Source: Cyanobacteria bacterium UBA2566
GTDB taxonomy: Bacteria; Cyanobacteriota; Cyanobacteriia; Cyanobacteriales; Desertifilaceae
Direction: 5' to 3'
Assembly (NCBI GenBank): GCA_002340255.1
Contig: DDLS01000067.1
Location: 1 to 35,754, forward strand
DNA length: 35,754 bases
In this document: piece by piece, positions 7,171 to 15,935 of the stretch
Numbering within the stretch: the stretch's first letter is position 1
Layout of the letters: each line of letters starts with the position of its first letter
Translations under genes and position numbers: made by a program
The notes under the pieces: model-generated
What the model was told of the DNA's origin: nothing
Database searches by the model: none
The model's input: only the letters and a program-made list of their open reading frames with translations

Positions 7171-8306
7171 CTCGTAACTCTCTACCCCTATCGATTTCTC
7201 CCGATCGCCTCTATGCTGAATTTTTTCAGGAGGAAGCGGGATATAACAGTTGGAAAATGGCATTTCTCGATCGCACCATCGAGCGCTCTCCCTATCGGAG
7301 CGATGTGTCAAGCTATGGCGATCGCCTGAAACAATGCCCTAGTTTATACTATGCTGGGTGTAAAAATTATTCTCCACTCAAGGAAAGACCTAAAATTAAT
7401 GAGAGACGCTTAGATTTTCTGCACCCGGATATTAAAAATGCTTGCATTTGTATCGGTGGATCGGCGGGTGGTGCATTTAAAGCCCAATGGTTGGGTAGGA
7501 ATGCGCTAGACAAAGTGGAGTTTTGGAGTGCAACCAAGTTTTTGCAAGTGATTAATGCCCTAACTCAGGTAACAGGAGAGTTGGAAGGGGCACAAATTGG
7601 AGATTCAGAGACGGTGTATCCCTTGATGGGTGCGATTAACGATCTGGTGAGCTATGCTGAAACCTACGGCAGTTCTAATGCGATCGCAGCAGCATTTAAG
7701 TGTTTCCAAACCTATGCCGATCTGGAAACTTGGGTGAAAGAACTCAGTGGACAAGAGGGTTTGGATTTCCAAGGATTATATGGGGAAGAACCCTTTACTG
7801 CCCAGCCACAAATTACTCGCAATGGGGAAGTCTTGCTCTCGGCGGTGGATGAAGTCAAATCTCGTGCAACTCAACCGGGAGAAAATTCAATCCCAGCTTA
7901 TGTTCTGACTCGAATTTTATCGATGGTGGGTTGGCATCATCATTTATCTTCATCCGCTCGCATCCCTGGATTGGGCGATTCTCAGCTTGCCCTATTAGTG
8001 CCTTGTTTAGGGCGAGATTGTGCCCGCTATGTAGATGTTGCGATCGCCAAATTAGGCATACAGATTCAGAATCCCGTGATTCTCTCTAAAATGGGATTTG
8101 GGCGTAGTTCTTACCGCGATCGTACGGAACTGACGTATAGCTGTTTTGTGCAATTTGAATACCGAGGTCAATTGAAGTCTTTGACGATGACGTTACGCGC
8201 CGGGAAGGATTTAGGAGATGGCGATCGTGAAGCTGTAGAATTGGATGCTCGGATGGCAACGGAAGTCACGCAAATTATTCAGAGATTGGTGTTACATCAG
8301 TTATAG
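7158..8306 (+). CDS. conserved protein with possible SxxK (beta-lactamase-like) motif
   Basis: This protein of about 382 residues is not one I can name with certainty. From the ATG at 7158 it has a GGSAGGAFKAQWL segment near residue 100, FWSATKFLQ with SATK at 124-127, and YGSSNAIA with Ser172-x-Asn174. The order and spacing resemble the SxxK and SxN motifs of serine beta-lactamase and penicillin-binding folds. No clear KTG triad is visible, so catalysis is uncertain. There is no signal peptide, which would be odd for a peptidoglycan enzyme. The ATG has no Shine-Dalgarno sequence of its own; a TTG at 7146 is the only nearby in-frame alternative. A short upstream frame overlaps the start. Confidence 0.65.
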   Translation: MPFLTRNSLPLSISPDRLYAEFFQEEAGYNSWKMAFLDRTIERSPYRSDVSSYGDRLKQCPSLYYAGCKNYSPLKERPKINERRLDFLHPDIKNACICIGGSAGGAFKAQWLGRNALDKVEFWSATKFLQVINALTQVTGELEGAQIGDSETVYPLMGAINDLVSYAETYGSSNAIAAAFKCFQTYADLETWVKELSGQEGLDFQGLYGEEPFTAQPQITRNGEVLLSAVDEVKSRATQPGENSIPAYVLTRILSMVGWHHHLSSSARIPGLGDSQLALLVPCLGRDCARYVDVAIAKLGIQIQNPVILSKMGFGRSSYRDRTELTYSCFVQFEYRGQLKSLTMTLRAGKDLGDGDREAVELDARMATEVTQIIQRLVLHQL

Positions 8307-8666
8307 CGCTTCTGAGTTCTTCAGGATATATTATGCTAATTTGAAGTTCACTTATACTGAAAGCCCTACGGAGCAAGCTTTTCAGGATAAAAAACTTGTG
8401 GATAAACGAGAATACTTGCCCCGTAAGACTAGAGTATCGCTCTCCCCCATGATAGCTCTGGGATTTTTGAATCTCTGAAGTTTATCCGGTTTTCCCTATT
8501 CCCTATTCTTTTATTCCCTATTCCCCATTCCTGGCTCATAGATTAAGATGAACGAGGATCGGCCACAATTGACCGGATTAGAGTATCCTGAATACCCAAA
8601 GATGCTGACCGAACTCTTGAGATAACCTGTATTCCTCCTTTGTCTACACTCTTGCACCCCGAGCAA
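8307..8666. other. intergenic region with heptamer repeats
   Basis: No supported gene is present. The left part is unremarkable AT-rich sequence. TTCCCTA repeats fill 8492-8532. A TTGACC hexamer at 8569-8574 with a weak AATACC 16 bases later could form a poor promoter for the phosphatase gene. Confidence 0.4.
8492..8532. repeat. TTCCCTA heptamer-type repeat
   Basis: There are several imperfect head-to-tail copies of TTCCCTA/TTCCCCA, matching the blocks at 3896, 12791, 23052 and, inverted, 35722. Confidence 0.7.
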
Positions 8667-10124
8667 ATGAGCGCTGTGCCAATTCCCCAACCTTCCCCCC
8701 AACCAACCGGCAATTCAACTCCCCAATTGCCCACCAGCACCCCCAAACCTGTGAGTGAGGATCAAACCCCAGTCCATGCTCTGAAGGAATTGGTGGTTCG
8801 TCTGAGGCGAGAGCAAAATAAAATTCAAGATCTGTTAATGTCCTTGGGGTTTGCCCTGCGCAGTTTTAACAACCTCAATCAATTTCTAGAGTTAATTCCC
8901 TTGATGGCAGCACGGGTAACGGATGCAGATGGAGGCGCTTTGGTTTTATTTCAAGCCAATGGCAAATTGAAACTTGAACAAATGCATTGTCATGACTCCC
9001 ACCAATGTCAAGATATTCGCCAAGCCCTAGAAACGGTCAATACTCAACTGAGAGGTCGTTATGGGCGATCGCTGAATATGGAAGAGATGACGGTTTTGCT
9101 CGATCGCGAAGTGAATCATTATCTCGGCTCCCACACCCAATTATTTGGTACAGCAGTAATTGTGCGCAAAACGGAACGGGGGAGATTATATGTATTTAGT
9201 CGCAACTCTGAGTATACCTGGACGGAAACTCGCGAGAAATTACTGCGTTTAATCGCCGATCAAACGGCAGTGGCAATTGAAAATGATGAGCTGTCCGCAG
9301 AGCTACGCAAAAAAGAACGACTGGATCGGGAATTAGAAATTGGTGCAGAAATCCAAAATCAACTCTTACCCCATACCTATCCCCAAATTGAAGGACTTAA
9401 ACTGGCCGCTCGCTGTCAAAATGCTAACCGAGTTGGAGGAGATTACTATGATTTTATCTCGATCCATCCCCCAGAATGGTTAAAACGCTCTGGTACTCAG
9501 GCTCAACCGTTGAGGCGCTGGTGTATTACGGTAGGGGATGTGATGGGAAAAGGGGTTCCGGCGGGTTTAATCATGACAATGTTGCGGGGAATGCTGAGGG
9601 CAGAAGTCCTCAATGGACATTCTCCTTCGCGAATTCTTCAACATCTCAATCATGCGATGTACCAAGATTTAGACCAAGCGAACCGCTTTGTGACCCTGTT
9701 TTATTCGGAGTACGATCCTTCGACCCAGGTTTTATCTTATAGCAATGCGGCCCATAATCCGCCTTTGCTCTGGCAAGCCTCGAATCAGTTGATCCAACGT
9801 TTAGATACGATGGGGATGCTGATTGGTTTGGATCTCAACTCAGAATATGAAGATGCACAATCTCAACTGTATCCAGGGGACATTATTCTCTACTATACAG
9901 ATGGGTTTACAGATGCATCCAATCGTAAGGGCGATCGCTTTGATGAAGAAAACCTGATTGAAGCCTTTCAATTGGCCTGTCAGCATTACGCCAATCCCCA
10001 AGCTATTCTAGATTACCTGTTCGATCGGGTGAATGAGTTTATGGGGCCGGGGAATGACCATCGAGATGATATGACTCTTGTGGTGATGCAAGTTGACCCT
10101 CATAGACAATCAGCGGTTCATTAG
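8667..10124 (+). CDS. GAF-domain SpoIIE/PP2C-type serine phosphatase
   Basis: From the ATG at 8667 this is a 485-residue soluble protein. A proline-rich N-terminus (about 1-35) is followed by a GAF-like sensory domain (about 70-205), a short helical linker (LDRELEIGAEIQNQLLP) and a PPM/SpoIIE phosphatase domain. The metal-binding motifs are present: GGDYYDF near 257-263, GDVMGKG near 290-296, YYTDGFTDA and NDHRDDMTLVV near the end. Such RsbU-like enzymes dephosphorylate anti-sigma-factor antagonists in partner-switching cascades; several cyanobacterial regulators have this build. A TTG at 8640 would add nine residues, and neither start has a good ribosome site. No antagonist or anti-sigma gene is nearby. 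The signal sensed by the GAF domain is unknown. Confidence 0.88.
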   Translation: MSAVPIPQPSPQPTGNSTPQLPTSTPKPVSEDQTPVHALKELVVRLRREQNKIQDLLMSLGFALRSFNNLNQFLELIPLMAARVTDADGGALVLFQANGKLKLEQMHCHDSHQCQDIRQALETVNTQLRGRYGRSLNMEEMTVLLDREVNHYLGSHTQLFGTAVIVRKTERGRLYVFSRNSEYTWTETREKLLRLIADQTAVAIENDELSAELRKKERLDRELEIGAEIQNQLLPHTYPQIEGLKLAARCQNANRVGGDYYDFISIHPPEWLKRSGTQAQPLRRWCITVGDVMGKGVPAGLIMTMLRGMLRAEVLNGHSPSRILQHLNHAMYQDLDQANRFVTLFYSEYDPSTQVLSYSNAAHNPPLLWQASNQLIQRLDTMGMLIGLDLNSEYEDAQSQLYPGDIILYYTDGFTDASNRKGDRFDEENLIEAFQLACQHYANPQAILDYLFDRVNEFMGPGNDHRDDMTLVVMQVDPHRQSAVH

Positions 10125-10135
10125 AAAGGTGAGTT

Positions 10136-10336
10136 ATGACTTTAGGTTCTAAGTTTAGTGTGTATGGTGTCGGTGGTTTCTTAAGTGTTGTTTTAGCTCA
10201 ACAGACTGATGCCGATCTGATGGCTAATGTCAAGACGGCTTTTGCTAATTTTATTGAAAGTGGACAGGTTTGGGCGTTTATCTTAGGGATTATTTTGGGC
10301 TATATCATTCGCCAAATTACTACCTATGGTGGTTAG
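10136..10336 (+). CDS. small membrane protein (66 aa)
   Basis: An AAAGGTGAG ribosome site precedes the ATG, which makes the start credible. The 66-residue product has a moderately hydrophobic N-terminal stretch (about 10-21, ending LAQQ, which could be a signal-like segment) and a strong transmembrane helix at about 45-60 (FILGIILGYII). No function is recognised. It sits 11 bases after the phosphatase gene and 25 bases before argH, so it may be transcribed with either or both. Confidence 0.65.
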   Translation: MTLGSKFSVYGVGGFLSVVLAQQTDADLMANVKTAFANFIESGQVWAFILGIILGYIIRQITTYGG

Positions 10337-10361
10337 GGTTCGTTAACGAGGAAACACGATT

Positions 10362-11753
10362 ATGACTGAGAAGAAAACCTGGAGCGATCGCTTTGAGAGT
10401 GCTTTACATCCGGCGATCGCCCGTTTTAATGCGAGTATCGGCTTTGATATTGAGCTAATTGAATATGATATCGCCGGTTCCATCGCTCACGCCCAAATGT
10501 TGGCCCACACGGGGATTATTTCTGTCGCAGAAGGGGAGCAACTGGTGGAAGGGTTGCAACAGGTTTTGCAGGAGTATCAACGGGGAGCATTTCAACCCAC
10601 TGTTGATGCGGAAGATGTGCATTTTGCGGTGGAGCGACGGCTAACAGAAATTACCGGAGATGTAGGCAAGAAACTGCATACCGCTCGCAGCCGCAATGAC
10701 CAAGTGGGAACGGATACGCGGCTCTATCTGCGCGATCGAATCGGTAAAATTAAAACGCAATTACGGGAATTTCAGCGAGTTTTAATTGATTTAGCCGAGC
10801 AGAATATTGAAACTCTCATCCCCGGTTATACCCATCTGCAACGGGCCCAACCCTTAAGTTTAGCTCACCATTTGTTAGCTTATGTGGAAATGAGCCAACG
10901 GGACTGGGAGAGGTTAACGGATGTGGCGAAACGGGTGAATATCTCTCCCTTGGGTTCTGGAGCGTTAGCGGGAACCACGTTTCCGATCGATCGCCACTAT
11001 AGCGCCAAGTTGTTGGGATTTGAGCGCGTATATAACAATAGTTTAGATGGAGTGAGCGATCGCGATTTTGCCATTGAATTTGCCTGTAGCGCCAGCTTAA
11101 TTATGGTGCATTTATCCCGGTTAGCCGAAGAGGTCATTCTCTGGTCTTCCGAAGAATTTCGCTTTGTCACCCTCAAAGATAGCTGCGCCACCGGTTCGAG
11201 CATTATGCCGCAAAAGAAAAACCCTGATGTTCCCGAACTGGTGCGGGGTAAAACCGGACGCGTATTCGGTCATCTGCAAGGGTTACTGGTATTAATGAAG
11301 GGGTTGCCCTTAGCCTATAACAAGGACTTACAGGAGGATAAGGAAGCCCTCTTTGATACAGTCAAAACCGTACAAGCCTGCTTAGAAGCCATAACTATTT
11401 TAATGGCAGAAGGCTTAGAATTTCGTCCCTCCCGCCTCCAAGAAGCCGTAGAGTCTGACTTCTCTAATGCCACCGATGTAGCGGATTATCTAGCAGCTAA
11501 GGGGGTTCCCTTCCGAGAAGCCTATAATTTAGTGGGGAAAGTGGTAAAAACCAGTCTAGGGGCTGGAAAACTACTCAAAGACCTGAGTTTAGACGAATGG
11601 AAAGCCTTACATGAAGTCTTTGAAGCCGATATTTATGAGGCGATCGCCCCCCGTCAAGTCGTAGCCGCCCGCAATAGCTATGGGGGGACAGGGTTTGAAC
11701 AAGTTCAGCAAGCCCTAGATATGGCTCGATCCCGCTTAAACTCCGATACTTAG
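10362..11753 (+). CDS. argH: argininosuccinate lyase
   Basis: This 463-residue enzyme of the fumarase/aspartase superfamily splits argininosuccinate into arginine and fumarate, the last step of arginine synthesis, as a cytoplasmic homotetramer. The family signature GSSIMPQKKNPD is at 278-289 and carries the catalytic serine loop. HTARSRNDQ at 106-114 and GYTHLQRAQP around His158 complete the active-site regions. Length is as usual for bacterial ArgH. A GAGGA ribosome site precedes the ATG. A hairpin terminator follows about 55 bases after the stop. No other arg genes are adjacent, which is normal for cyanobacteria, where the pathway genes are scattered. Confidence 0.97.
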   Translation: MTEKKTWSDRFESALHPAIARFNASIGFDIELIEYDIAGSIAHAQMLAHTGIISVAEGEQLVEGLQQVLQEYQRGAFQPTVDAEDVHFAVERRLTEITGDVGKKLHTARSRNDQVGTDTRLYLRDRIGKIKTQLREFQRVLIDLAEQNIETLIPGYTHLQRAQPLSLAHHLLAYVEMSQRDWERLTDVAKRVNISPLGSGALAGTTFPIDRHYSAKLLGFERVYNNSLDGVSDRDFAIEFACSASLIMVHLSRLAEEVILWSSEEFRFVTLKDSCATGSSIMPQKKNPDVPELVRGKTGRVFGHLQGLLVLMKGLPLAYNKDLQEDKEALFDTVKTVQACLEAITILMAEGLEFRPSRLQEAVESDFSNATDVADYLAAKGVPFREAYNLVGKVVKTSLGAGKLLKDLSLDEWKALHEVFEADIYEAIAPRQVVAARNSYGGTGFEQVQQALDMARSRLNSDT

Positions 11754-11806
11754 ACCATTTCTTTTCAGGGTTACTACTTATCTGGATGGATATTAATCCT
11801 TAATAG

Positions 11807-11829
11807 ACAAGGGGCTAGAAGCCCCTTGT
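11807..11829. terminator. hairpin terminator between argH and the convergent small gene
   Basis: There is a perfect 9-bp stem, ACAAGGGGC (11807-11815) with GCCCCTTGT (11821-11829), and a TAGAA loop. It lies between converging genes and could serve both. No long T-run follows on either strand, so the strength is uncertain. Confidence 0.65.
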
Positions 11830-11856
11830 TCAATGCATCTTCAAATAGAAATGGTA

Positions 11857-12042
11857 TTAGCTTCCATCAGAGGTTGCTTCAACTTCATTCTCTTCCTTTT
11901 CTTTCTCCTCTTTCTCATTTTGGAGACTATCCATCGGAGAACGTCTGCTGGTATAGCCCCGATGAGTCCGTTTACGGAACTTACGAGCGTATGCTAGGTT
12001 TCTTTGAGCCTTTTCTTTTTTCGGATTACGGCGTTTCGCCAT
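11857..12042 (-). CDS. small basic/acidic cyanobacterial protein (61 aa)
   Basis: Starting at the ATG complementary to 12040-12042, preceded by a good GAGGTG ribosome site, the product is 61 residues (MAKRRNPKKEKAQRNLAYAR...). An open frame continues further upstream, but only this start has a ribosome site. The first 35 residues are strongly basic, rich in Lys and Arg. The last 20 are strongly acidic, with runs of Glu. The basic part resembles ribosomal or RNA-binding extensions, so a ribosome- or RNA-associated role is plausible. I know the N-terminal pattern as a conserved uncharacterised cyanobacterial protein. Confidence 0.7.
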   Translation of the reverse strand: MAKRRNPKKEKAQRNLAYARKFRKRTHRGYTSRRSPMDSLQNEKEEKEKEENEVEATSDGS

Positions 12043-12228
12043 GTTCACCTCATTGGAAATCACTGATGGCACAGAAGAGTCATTATAACCCTTCTGTGGG
12101 TACATCAGCAAGTTGCATTAGCGCTCTTTCTTCAAGCCTCGACTTTGAAAAACTAACACGTTAAGATGATCGAACCTCTTGCTCAGTCCCTAACTTTGCA
12201 CTGCCCTTATTCCCTTGATTGACTTCCT

Positions 12229-12684
12229 ATGAGCCATCTGTGGCAAATTTTTCAAACTGTTCTTGGACTCATTTTCCGCCATCCCTTGGTGGGAACCAGT
12301 GTTGTACCGATTCTTCCCGATGGACGTGTAGTCTTAGTGCAACGCAAGGATGATGAATCCTGGGGCTTACCCGGAGGATTAGTCGATTGGGGCGAAACAA
12401 TTCAGCAAGCAGCAGTGCGAGAAGTGGCGGAAGAAACTGGCTTAACCGTAGTGAGTATTCGGCGATTAGTCGGGGTATATTCTGCACCCGATCGCGATCC
12501 GCGCATCCATTCCGTTTGTATTATGGTGGAAGCACAAGTAGAAGGGGAGATTAGCATTCAAGATACCTTGGAAATTCAAACGGTTCAAGCTTACGACTGG
12601 TCGAATTTACCCGAAGGTAGCCTTTCCCACGATCATCGCCAACAAATTGACGATTATCTCCAAGGAAAAACGGCCCTCGCTTAA
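12229..12684 (+). CDS. Nudix hydrolase
   Basis: This 151-residue single-domain Nudix protein carries a complete Nudix box from Gly50 to Leu72: G-x5-E56-x7-R64-E65-V-A-E68-E69-T-G-L. It binds divalent metal and hydrolyses nucleoside diphosphates linked to another group. The QRKDDESWGLPGGLVDWGE context is typical of the MutT/ADP-ribose-pyrophosphatase-like group. The substrate cannot be deduced. An N-terminal stretch of about 20 hydrophobic residues (LWQIFQTVLGLIF) precedes the domain and might associate with membrane. There is no close operon partner: a repeat-rich gap separates it from the next gene. Confidence 0.92.
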   Translation: MSHLWQIFQTVLGLIFRHPLVGTSVVPILPDGRVVLVQRKDDESWGLPGGLVDWGETIQQAAVREVAEETGLTVVSIRRLVGVYSAPDRDPRIHSVCIMVEAQVEGEISIQDTLEIQTVQAYDWSNLPEGSLSHDHRQQIDDYLQGKTALA

Positions 12685-12790
12685 GGTGAAGGGGACACGG
12701 ATGCAAGCTCTTGGGAGAGTGTCTATTACTTACAGCGCAAAGTGCTGTTATAGAGTACACTGTTCAACCCCCAAAGCCATGTACCACAAT

Positions 12791-12822
12791 CCTATTCCCT
12801 ATTCCCTGTTCCCTGTTCCCTA
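12791..12822. repeat. TTCCCTA/TTCCCTG heptamer-type repeat
   Basis: Four to five head-to-tail units of TTCCCTA and TTCCCTG lie in the gap between the Nudix gene and the phosphoesterase gene. Confidence 0.75.
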
Positions 12823-12855
12823 GCGCAAAGCGATACATACGATCTTTGATTAATT

Positions 12856-14103
12856 ATGGCTCGATTTTTACACCTGTCGGATGTTCATTTGGGATTCGAT
12901 CGCTATGATAATGCAGAGCGAACTAAGGATTTCTTCTTTGCCTTTAAGGATGCCCTAGAGAAATATGCGATCGCCGAATCGGTCGATTTTGTCCTCATCG
13001 CTGGAGACTTGTTTGAGCATCGCCAGATTCTCCCGGCGACCCTGAATCAGGCACAGATTGGTTTAGAATTGCTGCAAAAGGCAAATATTCCGGTTTTGGC
13101 GATCGAAGGCAATCATGATAATCTCCCCTATGGGACGCGCACCAGTTGGTTACGCTATTTAGCTGATAGTGAGCTGCTCATTTTACTTGAACCCAATGCC
13201 GAACAAGCTTACGATCTGTGGACTCCGGAAACACGACAGGGAGGTTATATCGATCTGCCTTGTGATGTGAGAGTGATTGGATCTCGCTGGTATGGTGCAT
13301 CCGCTCCGAAAGCTATTCTTCAGTTAGCAGACTCGATTCAACACTTGCCCGATCCCCCAACTTATCAGATCATGTTATTCCACCATGGTTTAGAAGGACA
13401 AATTTCTCGCTATTCGGGAGCGCTGAAATATGATGAGTTAAGACCTCTTAAAGAAGCTGGAATTGATTATTTAGCCTTGGGTCATATCCATAAACAGTAT
13501 ACGGCTGAAGGATGGATTTTTAATCCAGGTTCAACCGAAGCCAATAGTATTGCAGAGGGACAGGATCAAAACCCAAGAGGAGTATATTTAGTTGCTCTGG
13601 GAAAGAGTGAAATACAGGCACAGTTAAAGCGAGACTATTATCAACGACCGATTGTGCGACTTAAGCTAAAAGTGAATAAGCAGCAAACGCAAGAGGAAGT
13701 TGAAGAAGCAGCCGAGAAAAAAGTGAGTGAGGAAATATACCAGACAAAGGAAGCGATCGTTGAATTGCGAATTGAGGGACAATTAGGATTTAATCGGTTA
13801 GATATTAATGTCCGAAAATTACGGCAAACATTACACGAAAAAAGTCAGGCGCTCATTTTCTTGCTCAAATATGAAGTCACTGGAACTGAGTATGAAAGTC
13901 CTTTCCCCAAAAGTGGAGAACCTCCTAAACGAGAGGAAATTGAACAACAAGTTTTTGAAGATTTACTCAGTGCCAATACCCGTTATCAGCCTCAAGCTGA
14001 ACCCTTGGCAAAAGGATTAAGAGTCCTAAAACAACAAGTGTTAGACAGCGAACATCCATCAGTTCTTTATCGCTTTGTCGAACAACTTTTGAGCGAGGAA
14101 TGA
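12856..14103 (+). CDS. SbcD/Mre11-type metallophosphoesterase
   Basis: This 415-residue protein has a calcineurin-like phosphoesterase domain in its first 220 or so residues. Its metal ligands are visible: HLSDVHLG (Asp9, His11), AGDLFEH (Asp51), EGNHDN (Asn86, His87), FHHGLEG and LGHIHK. This is the SbcD/Mre11/YhaO nuclease group acting on DNA ends during repair. The C-terminal part (about 250-415) is charged and partly coiled. In this family it would contact an SMC-like SbcC/Rad50 partner, but no such gene is adjacent. The gene is convergent with the histidine kinase gene. Family assignment is strong; the partner is unknown. Confidence 0.88.
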   Translation: MARFLHLSDVHLGFDRYDNAERTKDFFFAFKDALEKYAIAESVDFVLIAGDLFEHRQILPATLNQAQIGLELLQKANIPVLAIEGNHDNLPYGTRTSWLRYLADSELLILLEPNAEQAYDLWTPETRQGGYIDLPCDVRVIGSRWYGASAPKAILQLADSIQHLPDPPTYQIMLFHHGLEGQISRYSGALKYDELRPLKEAGIDYLALGHIHKQYTAEGWIFNPGSTEANSIAEGQDQNPRGVYLVALGKSEIQAQLKRDYYQRPIVRLKLKVNKQQTQEEVEEAAEKKVSEEIYQTKEAIVELRIEGQLGFNRLDINVRKLRQTLHEKSQALIFLLKYEVTGTEYESPFPKSGEPPKREEIEQQVFEDLLSANTRYQPQAEPLAKGLRVLKQQVLDSEHPSVLYRFVEQLLSEE

Positions 14104-14132
14104 TAATTATAAAGCCGTATTTTACTGCTAAT

Positions 14133-15902
14133 TTAAGCCTGAACCAACTCAATGGGAAGCGTGATTTCAAAGGTCGTTCCTTTACCCATTGCAGAAAAGA
14201 CTTCGATTTTCCCCTGATGTTTCTCGATAATGCGATAGGAAATGGCTAAACCCAAACCCGTTCCTTTGCCAATTGGCTTGGTTGTAAAAAATGGGTTAAA
14301 GATCTTATGGCGAATTTCTTCCGGAATTCCCGGGCCATTATCTTGAATCTTAACCTGGATTTTATCTGGATTGATTCTATCCGTTGAAATTGCGATCTGT
14401 TTAGGCTCGATTTCACTACTTAACAAAGCATCAATTGAATTCACAATTAAATTTAAAAATACTTGATTGAGTTGGGAGGGATAACAAGTGATATCCGGTA
14501 ATTCTCCATAAGTTGTAATGATTTCAACGCCTAATTTGAGTTTGTTACCAAGAATAATCAACGTACTATCTAAACCTTCATGAAGGTTAACATCTTTTAC
14601 TTCTGATTCATCTAAACGGGAGAAGTTTCTTAAAGAAGAGACAATAGATTGAATGCGGTTGGTTCCCATAAGCATGGAGTCCAAGATTTTAGGAAAATCA
14701 GATTGAATATACTCAAAATCGATTTCTTCCATCTTTTCTGTAATTTCTGTCCTAACATCTGGATAAAGTTCCTGGTAAAGACTCAGTAAATCTAAAAAGT
14801 TATCTAGGTATTCTTGGGCATGGCTAATATTGCCATAAATAAAACTAACAGGATTATTGATTTCATGGGCTACTCCAGCAACCATTTCGCCCAAGCTTGA
14901 CATTTTTTCTGTTTGAATCAGTTGAGCTTGAGTCTCTTTTAAGGTATCTAATGTTTCTTTCAACTCATGAGTCCTCTCTTCAACTCTGTTTTCTAAAAAA
15001 GATTGCGCTTCTGAGAGTTCATAGAGCTGTTTTTTGACTTTTTGAATGAGTTGATTTAAGGCATTTGCTAAGATGCCAACTTCATCGTTAGTCAGGACAG
15101 GCGCTTCGAGATCGTAATTAGATTCAGCCGTCACTTTTTGAGCGGTCTGGGTTACTAATTCAATGGGGCTAGCAATTTTTCTTCCGGTATAAAAAGCTAA
15201 AATAAATGCCATAGAAGTAGAAACCGTTAGACTAAAAAAAATGACGACTTTGCGGATTTTTTTTGCCTGCTTAGTTTGCAGGGATGCCTTTTCTTGATAA
15301 TCCTCGGAAATTTGTAAAAGTCTGTTGAGTTGATTGCTTAATCTCTCAAATTGAATGTCAATTTCTTGACTCTCTTTCTCCAGAACAGCCAGCAAAACTT
15401 GCTGTTGAGCATTGCCTCGTTTGTCTGGTGATAATCTCAGGGGATCGACTTGAGGTAGGATTTCTTCAAAGCGGTCGGCATAATTATCTATGACTGTTTG
15501 GGCTTGTTCGCAAAAGCGATCGATAGATTGGGCTGCACTTCCTGAAAGGTCTCCTAATTGATTCAGTTCGCTTACTAAGCCTTCTATGTCATCAATATCT
15601 TCTTCAAATTGCTGTATCTTGTAACTGAACCATAGGGCTTCTTCTACCGTACTAATGAGTTTATAGGGGTGGGCTTGAATTTTGAAGATGTAAGTTTCTA
15701 GGTTGTGCAGTAGCTCTTCTTGTTGAATGGCTTTGGTCAAACTTTTCTGTGCTTGTTCTTCATAATAATCGCCAATTAAAAATCCGATAAATGTTCCAGA
15801 AATGGAGATACTCACCACTAGGAAGTTAGCGTAACCAATTTTTCTGAAGATACTGGAAACTTGCCAGTGGTTCAGCCACTGTTTCATGGTGAATTGCTCC
15901 AT
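14133..15902 (-). CDS. membrane sensor histidine kinase (orphan)
   Basis: This 589-residue kinase has TM1 at about 25-45, an alpha-helical periplasmic sensor region (about 46-217), TM2 at about 218-240, a HAMP linker (about 241-292), a coiled coil, and a HisKA domain with phospho-acceptor His346 in VAGVAHEINNP. The HATPase domain follows, with the N-box around Asn488 (FLNLIVNSIDA), DNGPGIP at 521-527, FNPFFTTK and GKGTGLGLAIS. All catalytic motifs are intact. There is no receiver domain and no response regulator gene nearby. It follows the PhnD-like lipoprotein gene by 33 bases on the same strand, which suggests that the lipoprotein supplies the ligand. An in-frame ATG five codons in has the better GGAG ribosome site, so the true start may be at 15887. 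Confidence 0.92.
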   Translation of the reverse strand: MEQFTMKQWLNHWQVSSIFRKIGYANFLVVSISISGTFIGFLIGDYYEEQAQKSLTKAIQQEELLHNLETYIFKIQAHPYKLISTVEEALWFSYKIQQFEEDIDDIEGLVSELNQLGDLSGSAAQSIDRFCEQAQTVIDNYADRFEEILPQVDPLRLSPDKRGNAQQQVLLAVLEKESQEIDIQFERLSNQLNRLLQISEDYQEKASLQTKQAKKIRKVVIFFSLTVSTSMAFILAFYTGRKIASPIELVTQTAQKVTAESNYDLEAPVLTNDEVGILANALNQLIQKVKKQLYELSEAQSFLENRVEERTHELKETLDTLKETQAQLIQTEKMSSLGEMVAGVAHEINNPVSFIYGNISHAQEYLDNFLDLLSLYQELYPDVRTEITEKMEEIDFEYIQSDFPKILDSMLMGTNRIQSIVSSLRNFSRLDESEVKDVNLHEGLDSTLIILGNKLKLGVEIITTYGELPDITCYPSQLNQVFLNLIVNSIDALLSSEIEPKQIAISTDRINPDKIQVKIQDNGPGIPEEIRHKIFNPFFTTKPIGKGTGLGLAISYRIIEKHQGKIEVFSAMGKGTTFEITLPIELVQA

Positions 15903-15935
15903 GCTTGCTTGGGTTAGCTTATGAGTGATAATAGG

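Noticed and set aside
12043..12111. 23-codon extension of the 61-residue protein
   Set aside because: The internal ATG has a good GAGGTG ribosome site; the extension has none and looks non-coding.
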